A stretch of 64,000 nt of DNA, from positions 56,484,737-56,548,736 of the forward strand of contig NC_081552.1 of NCBI RefSeq assembly GCF_963082655.1, in the 5' to 3' direction. The DNA is from Stomoxys calcitrans (lineage: Eukaryota > Arthropoda > Insecta > Diptera > Muscidae). Of the stretch, positions 46,268-57,619 are shown piece after piece. A program made the translations under genes and the position numbers. Numbering within the stretch: the first letter of the stretch is position 1; each line of letters begins with the position of its first letter. The notes under the pieces were generated by a model. It saw nothing but the letters and a program-made list of their open reading frames with translations, had not been told where the DNA came from and did no database searches.

Positions 46268-47107
46268 AAACAAGTAAAAAGGCCTTAAGTTCGGCCGGAC
46301 CGAACTTTGGATACCCACCACCTCGGATATATATGTGAACCACCTTTCCTCAAAATCCGGTCGAAAATTCATAATCGGTTTTTATGGCAGCTATATGCAA
46401 ATCTTGATCGATCTAGACCAAATTGCAGAAATATGTGGAGGGGCTTAACTTAACTTTTTGTCCCAAATTTCGGCAGCATCGGACAATAAATGCGCTTTTT
46501 ATGGCCCCAAAACCTAAAACCGAGAGATCGGTCTATATGCAGCTATATCCAAATCTGGACCGATCAGAGCCAAATTGACGTAGGATGTTAAAGGCCTAAT
46601 ACAACTCACTGTCCCAAATTTTCGCAAAATCGGATAATTCATGTGGCTTTTATGGGCCTAAGACCCTGAATTGGAGAATCGGTCTATATGGCAGCTATAT
46701 CCAAATCTGAACCAATCTGAGCCATATTGACGGAGAATGTCGAAGGGCCTAACACAACTCACTGTCCCAAATTTCAGCGAAATCGGATAATAAATGTGGC
46801 TTTATGGGCCTAAGACCCTAAATCAGCGGATCGGTCTATATGGGGGCTATATCTAGATATAGTCCGATATAGCCCATCTTCGAACTTAACCTGCTTATGG
46901 ACAAAAAAAGAACCTGTGCAAAATTTCAGCTCAATATCTCTATTTTTAAAGACTGTAGCGTGATTTCAACAGACAGACGGACGGATATGTCTAGATCGTC
47001 TTAGATTTTTACGCTGATCAAGAATATATATACTTCATAGGGTCGGAAATGGATGTTTCGATGTGTTGCAAACGGAATGACAAAATGAATATACCCCCAT
47101 CCTTCGG
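46268..47107 (-). mobile_element. DINE family A, extreme 5' tip missing
   Basis: Tail ACAAGTAAAAAGGCCTTAAG, hairpin with GGCCGGACC, GATACCCACCACCTCGGATA, four units, CAGACAGACGGACGGATATG, then CCCCCATCCTTCGG. The closing half of the 5' hairpin (TGGTGGGTATA) is gone. Confidence 0.87.
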
Positions 47108-47426
47108 AAACAATTTTATCAAAATGCTGCAGCTGATTCGCGAAACTATCACTATAAACTAGGATATTCGCAAAGATATTTGGAAGGCTTTGAAAGATTT
47201 GGATCGACCTATAAATAGTGTGTTCGCAAGCAGTACAATGTAAAGCTCTGACTTTAACCAAATGTCATCGCCTATGGGCGAGTTCCTGCACCCATTAGGG
47301 ATAAAATTTCCAAAAAAAGTTTGAGGTATCTTAACCAATTTCACAGTAACAGAACAATTCTAGCAATTATCGATTTTGAAAAAATGTGCCCCCTCCCCCA
47401 AAATAAAATCAGACTATATAGACATA
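47108..47426. other. Repeat-poor segment
   Basis: About 320 bp between a truncated DINE and a Helitron end, with no gene recognised. It could include the remainder of the gag-bearing element, but no motif confirms that. Confidence 0.4.
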
Positions 47427-49308
47427 CTAGCTGGACCGGGCCCGCTCCGATGCGCCTTCTTTTACCTTATATTGAACAAAATTATCCTTTGAATATTTAT
47501 TTTCGACAATTCAAGAGCTTTTAGTGAAATACCATGCTACCAAAAGAGCATATGTATATCGCTTGAATAAAAGTGTAAGTTTTGATGTTAGATGTACCAG
47601 ATTCTTAAAAGATGTTATTTGAGCCCGATACTCTCATATGGATTTTGCTAGTAGGAAGGACCCCAGGGGGGTGATTGGTTGGTTCAGGGGGTGGTGTCGA
47701 CCTCCAAAAACGTGATCCCAAAAGTGGGTACGCATTTCGTGCTGTACTCCCAAATACCTTTCATTTGAACCCCATATTGCCATGATCGGTAAATATGTAT
47801 GTCTGATTTAATGGTGTTTTCAGGGGTGAGATGGTCCCCAAGAACTTAGCACTGAAAAAATATCAGCATCGTGCTCTACCCTCAAATACCATTTATTTAA
47901 ATTCCATTTTGCCTTAAGTTTAAGGGGAGTTTATAGGATGAGGCGTCCCCCAAATACTTGACCACAAAATTGGTCATCAAATTCGTTTTTTAACCTTAAA
48001 TACCTTTTATTTGGGCCACATATTGCCATGGTCGGTAAATTTTTCCCACATTTAGCTATTAGATTCGTATTCTACTACCAAATACTCTTATTTGAGCCCC
48101 ATATTGCGATGGTCAGTAAATAATTGCTGTTTGTGGGGTATTTTGGGAAAGCAGTAGATCCCCAGAAAATTGGTCCCGAATGTGGGTATCAATTTCATGT
48201 TCTACTCCCCAATACCTTTCCTTTGGGCCCACATTGACATGGTCGGTAAATGTGCCCGATTTAGGGGTGTTTTGGGGAGTGGGGTGGTACTCCAAACACT
48301 TAGCCCTGAAAGTAAAGCAGCATTGTGCTCTATTTCAATATATCTATGTATCGTTTATTTGAACCCCATATTGCCATTGCTCACGAAACGGGATATCAAA
48401 TTCGTTTTCTAATCTCAAATACATTTCCCCTTATTGCAAAATCAGCAAAAATTTCTAGTTTGGGGTATGGGCCCAAGAAACTATCAATATCGTACTCCAC
48501 TGTCTTGAAGTCCCAAATTGCCTTGGTGAGCAAATACGTCCTATTTGGGGGTTGTTATAGTGGTGGGACGTCCCCTAGAGAGTTCGTCTCGAATGTTGGT
48601 ATCAGATTGGTGGTCTACTCCAAACACCTTTCATTTAAGCCCCATATTCCTATAGTCGGCAGACATGGCTGTTTTGGGGGATGGGACGGCCACTTAGTGA
48701 CTCATAGTCGTGTTCTACTTTAAAATATCTCTTATTTGAGCCCATATTGCAGTGATAAGCAAATACTTCCTATATGGGTGGTGTTATGAGGTTGGGGTGG
48801 CTCCATAGACACATATTGATATCAGATTTGTGCTTTACTCCCAAAGACCTTTCATTCGAGCCCTATATTGCTGTGATTGTTAATTTGTCCTTTTTGGGGG
48901 GTGTTTTTATGGATGGGCGGCCCCTCAAACACTTGGTGCCACATTTGGATATCAGATTCGTATTCTACACTCATACACCTTTTATTTCAGCCCCACCTTG
49001 CCATGGTCAGTAAATAAGTACTGTTTGGGGTAGGGGTGGACCCCCAGAAACTTGGTCCCACATTTGGATATCAAATTCGCATTCTACATGCAAATACCAT
49101 TCATTTGAGTCCCATATTGCTATGGTCGGTAAGTATGCCCGATTTAGGGGTGTTTTGGGGGTTGGGGTGGTCTCCCAAACACTTAGTTCGACAATTGGAT
49201 ATCAGATATGTTTTCTACTCTAAAATACCTTTCAATTGAATCCAATATTATCGTTAATGGTCTACATATATATTTGGTCGGTTTTGGTGGTAGGGCGTCC
49301 CCCCACTG
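47427..49308 (-). mobile_element. Non-autonomous Helitron, 5' truncated by family C
   Basis: The CTAGCTGGACCGGGCCCGCT terminus is preceded by A. The interior parallels 23648-26343 in order and sequence (TGGTAAATATGTATGTCTGA, GGCGTCCCCCAAATACTTG, GGTGGTACTCCAAACACTTAG) but has lost some units. It ends at GGTAGGGCGTCCCCCC, where the family C copy begins; the A-T-rich 5' tip is missing. Confidence 0.7.
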
Positions 49309-50493
49309 TGGTACAGGGTATTATAGTTTTGTGCATTTGTTTGCAACGCTAGGAAGGAGAAGAGATAGACTCATTGACAAGCTTACGGATCGGCTTAAAA
49401 TCACTTCCTGATGCGACTTAGCTATGTCCGTCTGTCTGTCTGTCCATGTATTTTTGTAATCAAAGTACAGGTCGCTTTTGTTGTCCGATTTACACACAAT
49501 TTTGCATAAGTCTCTTTTTTGGTCTATTGATTTTGAAAAAAAAATCGGTCCAGATTTAAATCTAGCTCCCATCTATATCTTTCATCCGATATGCCATTTT
49601 AAAGCTGTAGTCCGATCTTTACCAATTTTAGTCCGATCTTTACCAAATTTGGCACGAAGTGCGTTTTTTAATGTCCCAATATATGTGCGAAATTTCATCA
49701 GAATCGGATCAAATTTATATATAGCTCCCATATATCTATTTCATCCGATATGCCTTTTAAAGTGTTTTTTTGGACGTACTAATATGTGCACAATTTTCAA
49801 TGAAATCGGTCCAGAATCAGATATAGCTCCCATATATAAGTTTCATTCGATATGACCTATAAAGGCTGTAGAAGGCACAATTTTGGTCCGATCTTTGCCA
49901 AATTTGACACGAAGTGCTTTTTATGACGTCCCAATATGTGTACAAAATTTTATCAGAATTGGATCAGATTTATTTATGGCTTCCATATATATCTGTCATC
50001 CGATATGGCCTTTTAAGGCTGTAGAAGGCACAATATTGGTCCGATCTTTGCCAAATTTGGCACGAAGTGCTTCTTGTGACGTTCCAATATGTGTGCAAAA
50101 TTTCATCAGAATCGCATAAGATCTATATATAGTTCTCATATATATCTTTCATCCGATATGCCTTTTTAAGCTGTAGTAGATACAATTTTGGTCCGATTTC
50201 TACTAAATTTTTCATGAGATGTTTTTATTGGCATCCCAATACATGTGCAAAATTTCATCAAAATCGAATCAGATTTAGATAAAACTCTTTTATGCCTTTC
50301 GACTTTTAAGGCTGTAGAAGCCACAATTTTCGTACCATCGTAAGAAAATCCTTCGATATTTCAATAGGTATGGAAAATTAAAGTCTGACTAGATTTGGAT
50401 ATAAATGCTATAGATTACAAGTATTACTTATACTCGGTGGTGTAGGGTATTATACAGTCGGCTCCACCCGACTTTTGCCTTTCCTTACTGGTT
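49309..50493 (+). mobile_element. DINE family C, near full-length
   Basis: Starts inside the 5' hairpin (CACTGTGGTACAGGGTATTA). It carries AAATCACTTCCTGATGCGAC, GTCTGTCTGTCTGTCC, GTACAGGTCGC and six units. The equivalent of AGCTCCC lies at 49825, 49978 and 50131 (153 bp each), then about 50283; the earlier spacing is irregular. 3' end: GGTGGTGTAGGGTATTATA, hairpin AGTCGGCTCCACCCGACTT, tail TTTCCTTACTGGTT. Confidence 0.87.
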
Positions 50494-50503
50494 AAATTTA
50501 AGA

Positions 50504-52110
50504 CTAGCTGAGCCCGGCCCGCTCTGCTGCGCCCAATAATGCTATGTTGGAGAAAATTACTCTTAATTTGAAAATTTCTGCCTATTTTTCAAATATGTTT
50601 CTAGTGGATTTTTCTACAATAAAGTACCTCTTATTTAAACCACAATAACTAAAAGTCCTGTTTAAGGATATGGTGGATCCCAGAGGCTTGATCTCAAAAG
50701 TGGATGTCAGTTTCGTGCTCTACTCTCAAAGACTTTTAATTAAATATCCAAACTGCCATGGTCGGTAAATATGTCCGACCATGGGTCTTTTTATACCCTC
50801 CACCATAAGATGGGGGGTATACTAATTTCGTCATTCTGTTTGTAACTACTCGAAATATTCGTCTGAGATATATATTCTTGATCGTCGTGACATTTTATGT
50901 CGATCTAGCCATGTCCGTCCGTCTGTCCGTCCGTCTGTCAGTCGAAAGCACGCTAACTTCCGAAGGAGTACAGCTAGCCGCTTGAAATTTTGCACAAATA
51001 CTTCTTATTAGTGTAGGTCGGTTGGTATTGTAAATGGGCCATATCAGTCCATGTTTTGATATAGCTGTCATATAAACCGATCTTGGGTCTTGACTTCTTG
51101 AACCTCTAGAGGGCGCAATTCTTATCCTATTTGAATGAATTTTGGCACGTCGTGTTTTGTTATGATATCCAACAACTGTGGCAACTAAGGTTCAAATCGG
51201 CTTATAACCTGATATAGCTGCCATATAAACCGATATTGGGTCTTGACTTCTAGAGCTTCTAGATTGCGCAATTCTTATCCGATTGGAATGAAATTTCGCA
51301 CGACGTGTTTTGTCACGATATCCAACAATTGTGCCAAGAATGGTTCAAATCGGTTCATAACCTGATATAGCTGTCATATAAACCGATCTTGGATCTTGAC
51401 TTCTTGAGCCTCTAGAGGGCGCAATTCTTAATCGATTGGAATGAAATTTTGGCACGACGTGTTCTGTTATGATATCCAATAACTATGCCAAGTATGGTTC
51501 AAATCGGTTCATAACCTGATATAGCTGTCATATAAACCGATCTTGGATCTTGACTTCTTGGGCCTGTAGAGGTCGCAATTATTATCCGATTTGCCTGAAA
51601 TTTTGTACGACGGATTCTCTCATGACCATCAACATACTAGTTTATTATGGTCTGAATCGGTCTATTGCCCGATACAGCTGTCATATAAATCGATCTCTCT
51701 ATTTTACTTCTTGAGCCCCCAAAGGGCGCAATTCTTATTCGAATTGGCTGACATTTTACACAGGTCTCCAACATATAATTTAATTGTGGCCCAAGCCGGA
51801 CCCTCTCTTGATATCGCTATAATAGCAGAGCAACTCTTTTCTTATATCCTTTTTTGCTTGAGAAGAGATGCCGGGAAAAGAACTCGACAAATGCGATCCA
51901 TGGTGGAGGGTATATAAGATTCGGCCCGGCCGAACTTAGCACTCTTTTACTTGTTTTCTACTCTCAAATACCTTTAATTTGATTCCCATAATGTAGTGAT
52001 TGGTCTATGAATAAGTTTGGCGGGTTCTGGAGGTGGGGGGCGCTCCTAGGCACCCCCAACTCAGATTCTGATACCAAGTTTTTGGTTTTAGGCTAATGTA
52101 ATGTAAATGT
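50504..52110 (-). mobile_element. Helitron fragment, interrupted by family B
   Basis: The CTAGCTGAGCCCGGCCCGCT end is preceded by A. Body units (TCGTGCTCTACTCTCAAAGA, CTGCCATGGTCGGTAAATAT) run to about 50787. After the family B insertion they resume at 51956 with TCTACTCTCAAATACC and end at TTTTTGGTTTTAGGCTAATG. The G-rich GGAGGTGGGGGGCGCTCC segment matches the 5' side of 23648-26343. Confidence 0.65.
50788..51955 (+). mobile_element. DINE-1-like element, family B, complete
   Basis: 5' hairpin TACCCTCCACCATAAGATGG, CCGT tract, six units, GGTGGAGGGTATATAAG, hairpin GGCCCGGCCGAACTTAGC, tail CACTCTTTTACTTGTT. The segment CCCATAAAG of the 5' block is missing (TCTGAGATATATATTC). Confidence 0.92.
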
Positions 52111-53113
52111 AACAAGTAAAAGCGTTCTAAGTTCGGCCGGGCCGAATCTTACATACCCTCCACCATGGATCGCATTTGCCGAGTTCTTCTCCCGGCATCT
52201 CTTCTTAGGCAAAAAAGGATATAAGAAAAGATTTGCTCTGCTATTATTATATTATTAAATGTTGGAGACCTGTTTAAAATGTCAGCCAATTCGAATAAGA
52301 ATTGCGCCCTCTGGGGGCTCAAGAAGTAAAATAGAGAGATCGATTTATATGGGAGCTGTATCGGGCTATAGACCGATTCAGATCATAATAAACACGCATG
52401 TTGATGGTCATGAGAGGATCCGTAGTACATAATTTCAGGCAAATCGGATAATAATTGCGACCTCTAGAGGCTCAAGAAGTCAAGATCCTAGATCGGTTTA
52501 TATGGCAGCTATATCAGGTTATGGACCGATTTGAACCATACTTGGCACAGTTATTGAATATCATAACAAAACACGTCGTGCAAAATTTCATTCCAATCGG
52601 ATAAGAATTGCGCACTCTAGAGGCTCAAGAAGTCAAGACCCCAGATCGGTTTATATGGCAGCTATATCAGGTTATGGGCCGATGTGAACCATACTTGACA
52701 CAATTGTTGGATATTACAACAAAACACGTTGTGCAAAATTTCGTTCCAATCGGATAAGAATTGCGCACTCTAGAGGCTCAAGAAGTCAAGACCCAAGATC
52801 GGTTTATATGGCAGCTATATCAAAACATGGACCAATATGGCCCATTTACAATACCAACCGACCTACACTAATAAGAAGTATTTGTGCAAAATTTCAAGCG
52901 GCTAGCTTTACTCCTTCAGAAGTTAGCGTGCTTTCGACAGACAGACGGACGGACGGACGGACGGACAGACGGACGGACTTGGCTAGATCGACATAAAATT
53001 TCACGACGATCAAGAATATATATACTTTATTGGGTCTCAGACAAATATTTCGAGTAGTTACAATCAGAATGACGAAATTAGTATACCCCCCATCTTATGG
53101 TGGAGGGTATAAA
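52111..53113 (-). mobile_element. DINE-1-like element, family B, complete
   Basis: Tail AACAAGTAAAAGCGTTCTAAG with hairpin, CCCTCCACCATGGATCGC, five units, an expanded GGAC tract (about seven GGAC and two GACA steps) and 5' hairpin CCCCATCTTATGGTGGAGGG. It faces the opposite way to the copy at 50788-51955. Confidence 0.92.
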
Positions 53114-54001
53114 AATAGAGATTGAGCTGAATCTTTTCACAGATTCTTTTTTTTTTGTCCAAAGGCAGGTTAAGTTCGAAGATGGCTATATCGGACTATA
53201 TCTTCATATAGCTCCCATATAGACCGATCCGCCGGTTAAAGGTCTTACGCCCATAAAAACAACATTTAATATCTGAATTTGCTGAAATTTGGAACAGTGA
53301 GTGGTGTTAAGCCACTCAACATCCTTCTTCGATTTGGCTCTGATTGGTCCACATTTGGATATAGCTGCCGAATATACCGATCTCTCGATTTAAGATTTTG
53401 GGCCCATAAAAAGCGCATTTATTGTTCGATGTCGACGAAACTTGGGACAGTGAGTTGTGTTAGGACTTTGAATTTTTTTTGAAATTTCGCCCAGATCGGT
53501 CCAGATTTAGATAATTCTGTCGAATTAAGATCTTGGGCCCATAAAAGGCGCATTTAATGTGAGTTGTGTTAAGCTACTCGACATCCTTCTTCAATTTGGC
53601 TCGGATCGTTTTAGATATGGATATAGCTGCCATTTAGACCGCTCTCTTGATTAAAAGTCTGGGCCACATAAAAGGAGCATTTCTAATCCGATTTCGCTGA
53701 AATTTGACACAGTGACTTATGTTAGACTTTTCGATCCGTATAGTATATGGATCGGTCTATATTTGGATTTGGGAGACTTAGGTTTTCTTTTATTAATTTA
53801 AACAATGGCTTGTAGCTATTAGACCATTCAATGTCCGTGCTGAATTTGGTCCAAATCCGAGCATATTTCGAAATAGCAGCTAGGGGGGGCATAAACTATG
53901 CATTTTTTACCTGATTATGACGAAAGGTGGTTTACACATATACCCGAGGTAGTGGGTATCCAAAGTTCGTCCCGGCCGAACTTAACTCTTTTTTATTAGT
54001 T
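53114..54001 (+). mobile_element. DINE family A, 5' truncated
   Basis: Starts at AGATTGAGCTGAATCTTTTC, i.e. after the microsatellite block. Four units with deletions, then ATACCCGAGGTAGTGGGTAT, hairpin GTCCCGGCCGAACTTAAC and a worn tail TTTTTTATTAGTT. Confidence 0.82.
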
Positions 54002-54255
54002 TTAAATCAAATCAAATTGCCATATTAAACGATTTTCTGTGGTAAAGAACTAATTTTCCAGTCTATATACTTGGTGCGGTGGCGGTAGTTCTTACTATTA
54101 AACCATGTAAGTCTATTGAACAAAAAAGGATTGCCTAGCAGCACGTCGTTTAGTCTAGTCTATCGATGAACAAAAATGGTTTAATTCTTAACGTTAAGGG
54201 TTGCAACTCCTCCTATCACACTGATTGTAATAATCACATGGACCTCACTTTTCAT
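54002..54255. other. Repeat-poor segment
   Basis: Begins with AAATCAAATCAAATTGCC. Nothing recognised. Confidence 0.4.
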
Positions 54256-54734
54256 GTGATATTCATAGTCTACTCCCGAATAGCTTTAATTTGAGTCCTA
54301 TATTGATATGTACGTCCAATATGTCTGTTTGGAGCAGATTTTTGAGTGAGGCCCTTGCGGTTGGATACTTTGACCCAATTTTTAATACCATAATACTCTC
54401 CAATACCTTTCTTTGATTTTAGGTGTTATTTTTGGGGTAACGGGGGAGGGTCCAACCGAGTGCCGATATCAAAAAATCATAAAGCCTATACCTCCTTCCC
54501 TACCATATCCGTAATCTACTCCCGAATACCTTTCATTCGAGTCCCTTATTGTCATTATCGTCCAACAAACCTAGTTTTGAGGGGTTTTGGGGTCGGATCC
54601 AACTTTTGATATCATATTTGTATTCTACGCCTAAATACCTTTCAGTTGAGTCCCATGTTGCTCTGATCGGTCTAATTTTATTTTTGGGTGGAATTTTTGA
54701 GATAAGGGGGAGGGTCCGCCCTGTAAGATATCAA
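54256..54734 (-). mobile_element. Helitron interior fragment
   Basis: Units with TAGTCTACTCCCGAATAGCT, CCTTTCATTCGAGTCCC, TTGCTCTGATCGGTCTAA and GAGGGTCCGCCCTG, older than those at 23648-26343. No terminus. Cut by the family B tail at 54735. Confidence 0.6.
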
Positions 54735-55347
54735 ACAAGTAAAAGCATGCTAAGTTCGGCCGGGCCGAATCTTATATACCCTCAACCATGGATCGCATTT
54801 GTTGAGTTCTTTTCCTGGCATCTCTTCTTAGGCAAAAAAGGATATAAGAAAAGATTTGCTCTTGTATTAAACTGATATCCGGTTTGGACCACAATTAAAT
54901 TATATGTTGGAGACCTGTGTAAATTGTCAGCCAATTCGAATAAGAATTACGCCTGTTGCGGGCTCAAGAAGTAAAATAGAGAGTCAATTTATATGGGAGC
55001 TGTATCGGGCTATAGACCGATTCAGACCATAATAAACACGTATGTTGATGGTCATGAGAGGACCTGTCGTACGAAATTTCAGGCAAATCGGATAATAATT
55101 GCGACCTCTACAGGCTCAAGAAGTCCAGATACCTGATCGGTTTATATGGCAGCTATATCAGGTTAAGAACCGAGTTGAATCTTATTTGACACAGTTGTTG
55201 AAAGTTAGAATAAAATACGTCATGCAAAATTTCAGCCAAATCGGATAGGAATTGCGCCCTCTAGAAGCTCAAGAAGTCAAGTCCCCAGATCAGTTTATAT
55301 GACAGCTATATCAGGTTATGAACCGATTTGAACCATACTCAGCACAG
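54735..55347 (-). mobile_element. DINE family B, left arm of fold-back
   Basis: Tail ACAAGTAAAAGCATGCTAAG, hairpin, TATACCCTCAACCATGGATC and four units ending at GCACAGTTGTTG, where orientation reverses. No 5' block. Confidence 0.87.
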
Positions 55348-56121
55348 TTGTTGCACGACGTGTTTTGTTATGATATCCAGCAACTGTGCCAGGTATGGTT
55401 CAAATCGGTTTATAACCTAATATAGCTGTCATATAAACCGATCTTGAGTCTTGACTTCTTGAGCCTCTAGAGGGCGCAATTCTTATCCAATTTGAATGAA
55501 TTTTGGCACGTAGTATTTTGTTATGATATCCAACAACTGCGCCAAATATGGTTCATAACCTGATATAGCTGTCATATAAACCGATCTGGGGACTTGACTT
55601 CTTTAGCTTCTAGAGGGCGCAATTCCTATCCGATTTGGCTCAAATTTCGCAAGACCTTTTTTATTGTTACTTTCAACAACTATGTCAAATAAAGTACAAG
55701 TCCGTTCATAACCTGATTTAGCTGCCATATAAACCGATCTGGGATCTTCATTTCTTGAGCCTCTAGAGGTCGCAATTATTATCCGATTTGCCTGAAATTT
55801 TGTACGACGGATTCTCTCATGACCATTATCATACGTGTTTATTATGGTCTGAATCGGTCTATAGCCCGATACAGCTCCCATATAAATCGATCTCTCTATT
55901 TTACTTCTTGAGCCCACAAAGAGCGCAATTCTTATTCGAATTGGCTGACATTTTACACAGGTCTCCAACATAAATATAATTTAATTGTGGTCCAAACCGG
56001 ACCATATCTTAATATCGCCCTAATAGCAGAGCAATGCCGGGAAAAGAACTCGACAAATGCGATCCATGGTGGAGGGTATATAAGATTCGGCCCGGCCGAA
56101 CTTATCACGCTTTTACTTGTT
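55348..56121 (+). mobile_element. DINE family B, right arm of fold-back
   Basis: Begins CACGACGTGTTTTGTTATG, four and a half units on the plus strand, then GGTGGAGGGTATATAAG, hairpin GGCCCGGCCGAACTTATC and ACTTGTT. With the left arm it makes a ~1.39-kb structure with a 3' terminus at each outer edge and no 5' terminus. Confidence 0.87.
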
Positions 56122-56223
56122 TTAAGTTTTTATATTTGCCTGATAAGGGTAAAGGCCTGGATATTCTCACGTAAACATACCGTAAATGTAGGAAAACGTT
56201 TCAGCTGTTTTGTTTTGATTTAG

Positions 56224-57013
56224 GAAAACACATCCAAACAATTACCGAACATCTGTCAACCGTAGCCGGAAAGTAGAGTTCAGTAAAATCAAAATTTTAA
56301 GTTCAGCTGTCATTTCAGCATTTGATGATTGAAGAAATTTCAAAACCAAAAATGTATGGCTAGAAAACTGCTATTCACTTATTTGTTACAATTGATTGTT
56401 AATAATTATGGATGAATGGGTAGCCCACCATGAATAGGTGGCCAATCTGACCTGTTGTGAAAAGTAAATGAAAACGTGAGAAATATGTGATAACAAGAAA
56501 TTACAAGAAGAGAGTTGGGGTAAACGCCAATACGGCGCTGTTGTATCCGCATATCCATGTTAGTACCATGTCGTGAATCTGGGGATTTCCAAGACTCAAG
56601 GATTCCACACACTCCGCCACGCACTTCGACCTCACTGTACTAAAACCCAGAGCCGCCATGTAAACATGCAATATGAAAACACATGCAAACGATAACCGAA
56701 CATCTGTTGACCGTAACCGCAAAGTAGAATTCAGTAGAAACAAAATTTTACGTTCCGTTTTCGTTTCAGCTGATAAAATTTGAAGTTTGAAGAAATTTCA
56801 AAACCAAAAATTTCTGTTTAGAAAACTGTCATTCTTCTATTCTACGATTTCTCTGTGGAATTTATTGTTCATAACTAAGGTTGAATGGGTAGCCCACCAT
56901 GAAAAGGTGGCCAGACTGACCTGTTGTAAAATGTAAATGAAAAAGGCGTCTATTCAGGGATTCTACACACTCCGCTATGCACTTTGACTTCACTGTACTA
57001 GAGCCCACGGCCT
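56224..57013. repeat. Direct tandem duplication, 56224-56655 and 56675-57013
   Basis: Both copies share TACCGAACATCTGT/AACCGAACATCTGT, GAAGAAATTTCAAAACCAAA, GAATGGGTAGCCCACCATGA, CTGACCTGTTGT, the CACACTCCGC stretch and CACTGTACTA..GCCCA/ACCCA. Copy 1 has about 95 bp (56486-56590) absent from copy 2. They might be degenerate LTRs, but sit only 20 bp apart and no TG..CA borders or coding region were found. Confidence 0.7.
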
Positions 57014-57069
57014 TGAGGCCGGTTAGTGGAATGCTTCGTATTGTAGTCGCGGATATTCAGCTGTATGGA

Positions 57070-57190
57070 AGAGCCGGGCGGCAACGGGTCTTGCTTAAAT
57101 ACTGAGTGCCTGTGATACTCGATGTGGCTAGGCGATCTATTGGCGTCTTTTAATAACCAATGGCCATAACGTTGCCGCGGCGATCGGTCC
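57070..57190 (+). repeat. Fragment of RTE-like LINE 5' leader
   Basis: TTAAATACTGAGTGCC, TACTCGA, AGGCGA, TATTGGCG and CAATGGCCA occur in the same order and spacing as at 60535-60610, upstream of the RTE-like endonuclease. Internal differences show it is a separate copy. Confidence 0.7.
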
Positions 57191-57379
57191 TATGGACCGG
57201 AACGAGCTTGACAAGAATCGCTAACTTCACATACAAATGTGGCTACAACATCAGCAACAACAACTGATTTCGTAAAGTGTAAATCCCAGAATTTCCTAGA
57301 ACTGTTTTTGCGTCTATCGTTATGGCACATAGCTCTCCCTGAAATGTTGTATGGGTCGTAGTATAGCCGCAACACGTTC

Positions 57380-57590
57380 CCTATCTCCTGAAACCCTCCT
57401 CAGTCTGCCTACCGCATCCATAGTGTCCAGATGGGAACCTTAGCTGTATTCTGGCACCCCGTACGGCTCGGCGCGATGATTGGGGACCATTATCCTCGTT
57501 GTTAAATGCCCTCTCAATATTCGAGAAGGCCAGCATCGCGTGCTCCTTGAGATGGAGAGATTTCTCAACTTCTCGCATCACTGAAGAGAT
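57380..57590 (-). pseudogene. Non-LTR reverse transcriptase motif A fragment
   Basis: The minus-strand frame of about 66 codons contains EKSLHLKEHAMLAFSNIERA then FNNEDN. This corresponds to RT motif A of Jockey/R1-type LINEs (hydrophobic-AF-D-IEGAF). Here the metal-binding Asp is Asn and the Gly is Arg, so it is inactive. Downstream the frame decays. A 29-bp direct duplication with TCTCAACTTCTCGCATCACT lies at its upstream edge (about 57557-57607). Clade cannot be set from so short a piece. Confidence 0.6.
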
Positions 57591-57619
57591 GTCTCAACTT
57601 CTCGCATCACTTCTCCGGC

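Noticed and set aside
46019..46343. Minus-strand frames overlapping the gag zinc knuckles and the adjacent DINE
   Set aside because: Antisense shadows; the plus-strand frame has the recognisable CX2CX4HX4C motif.
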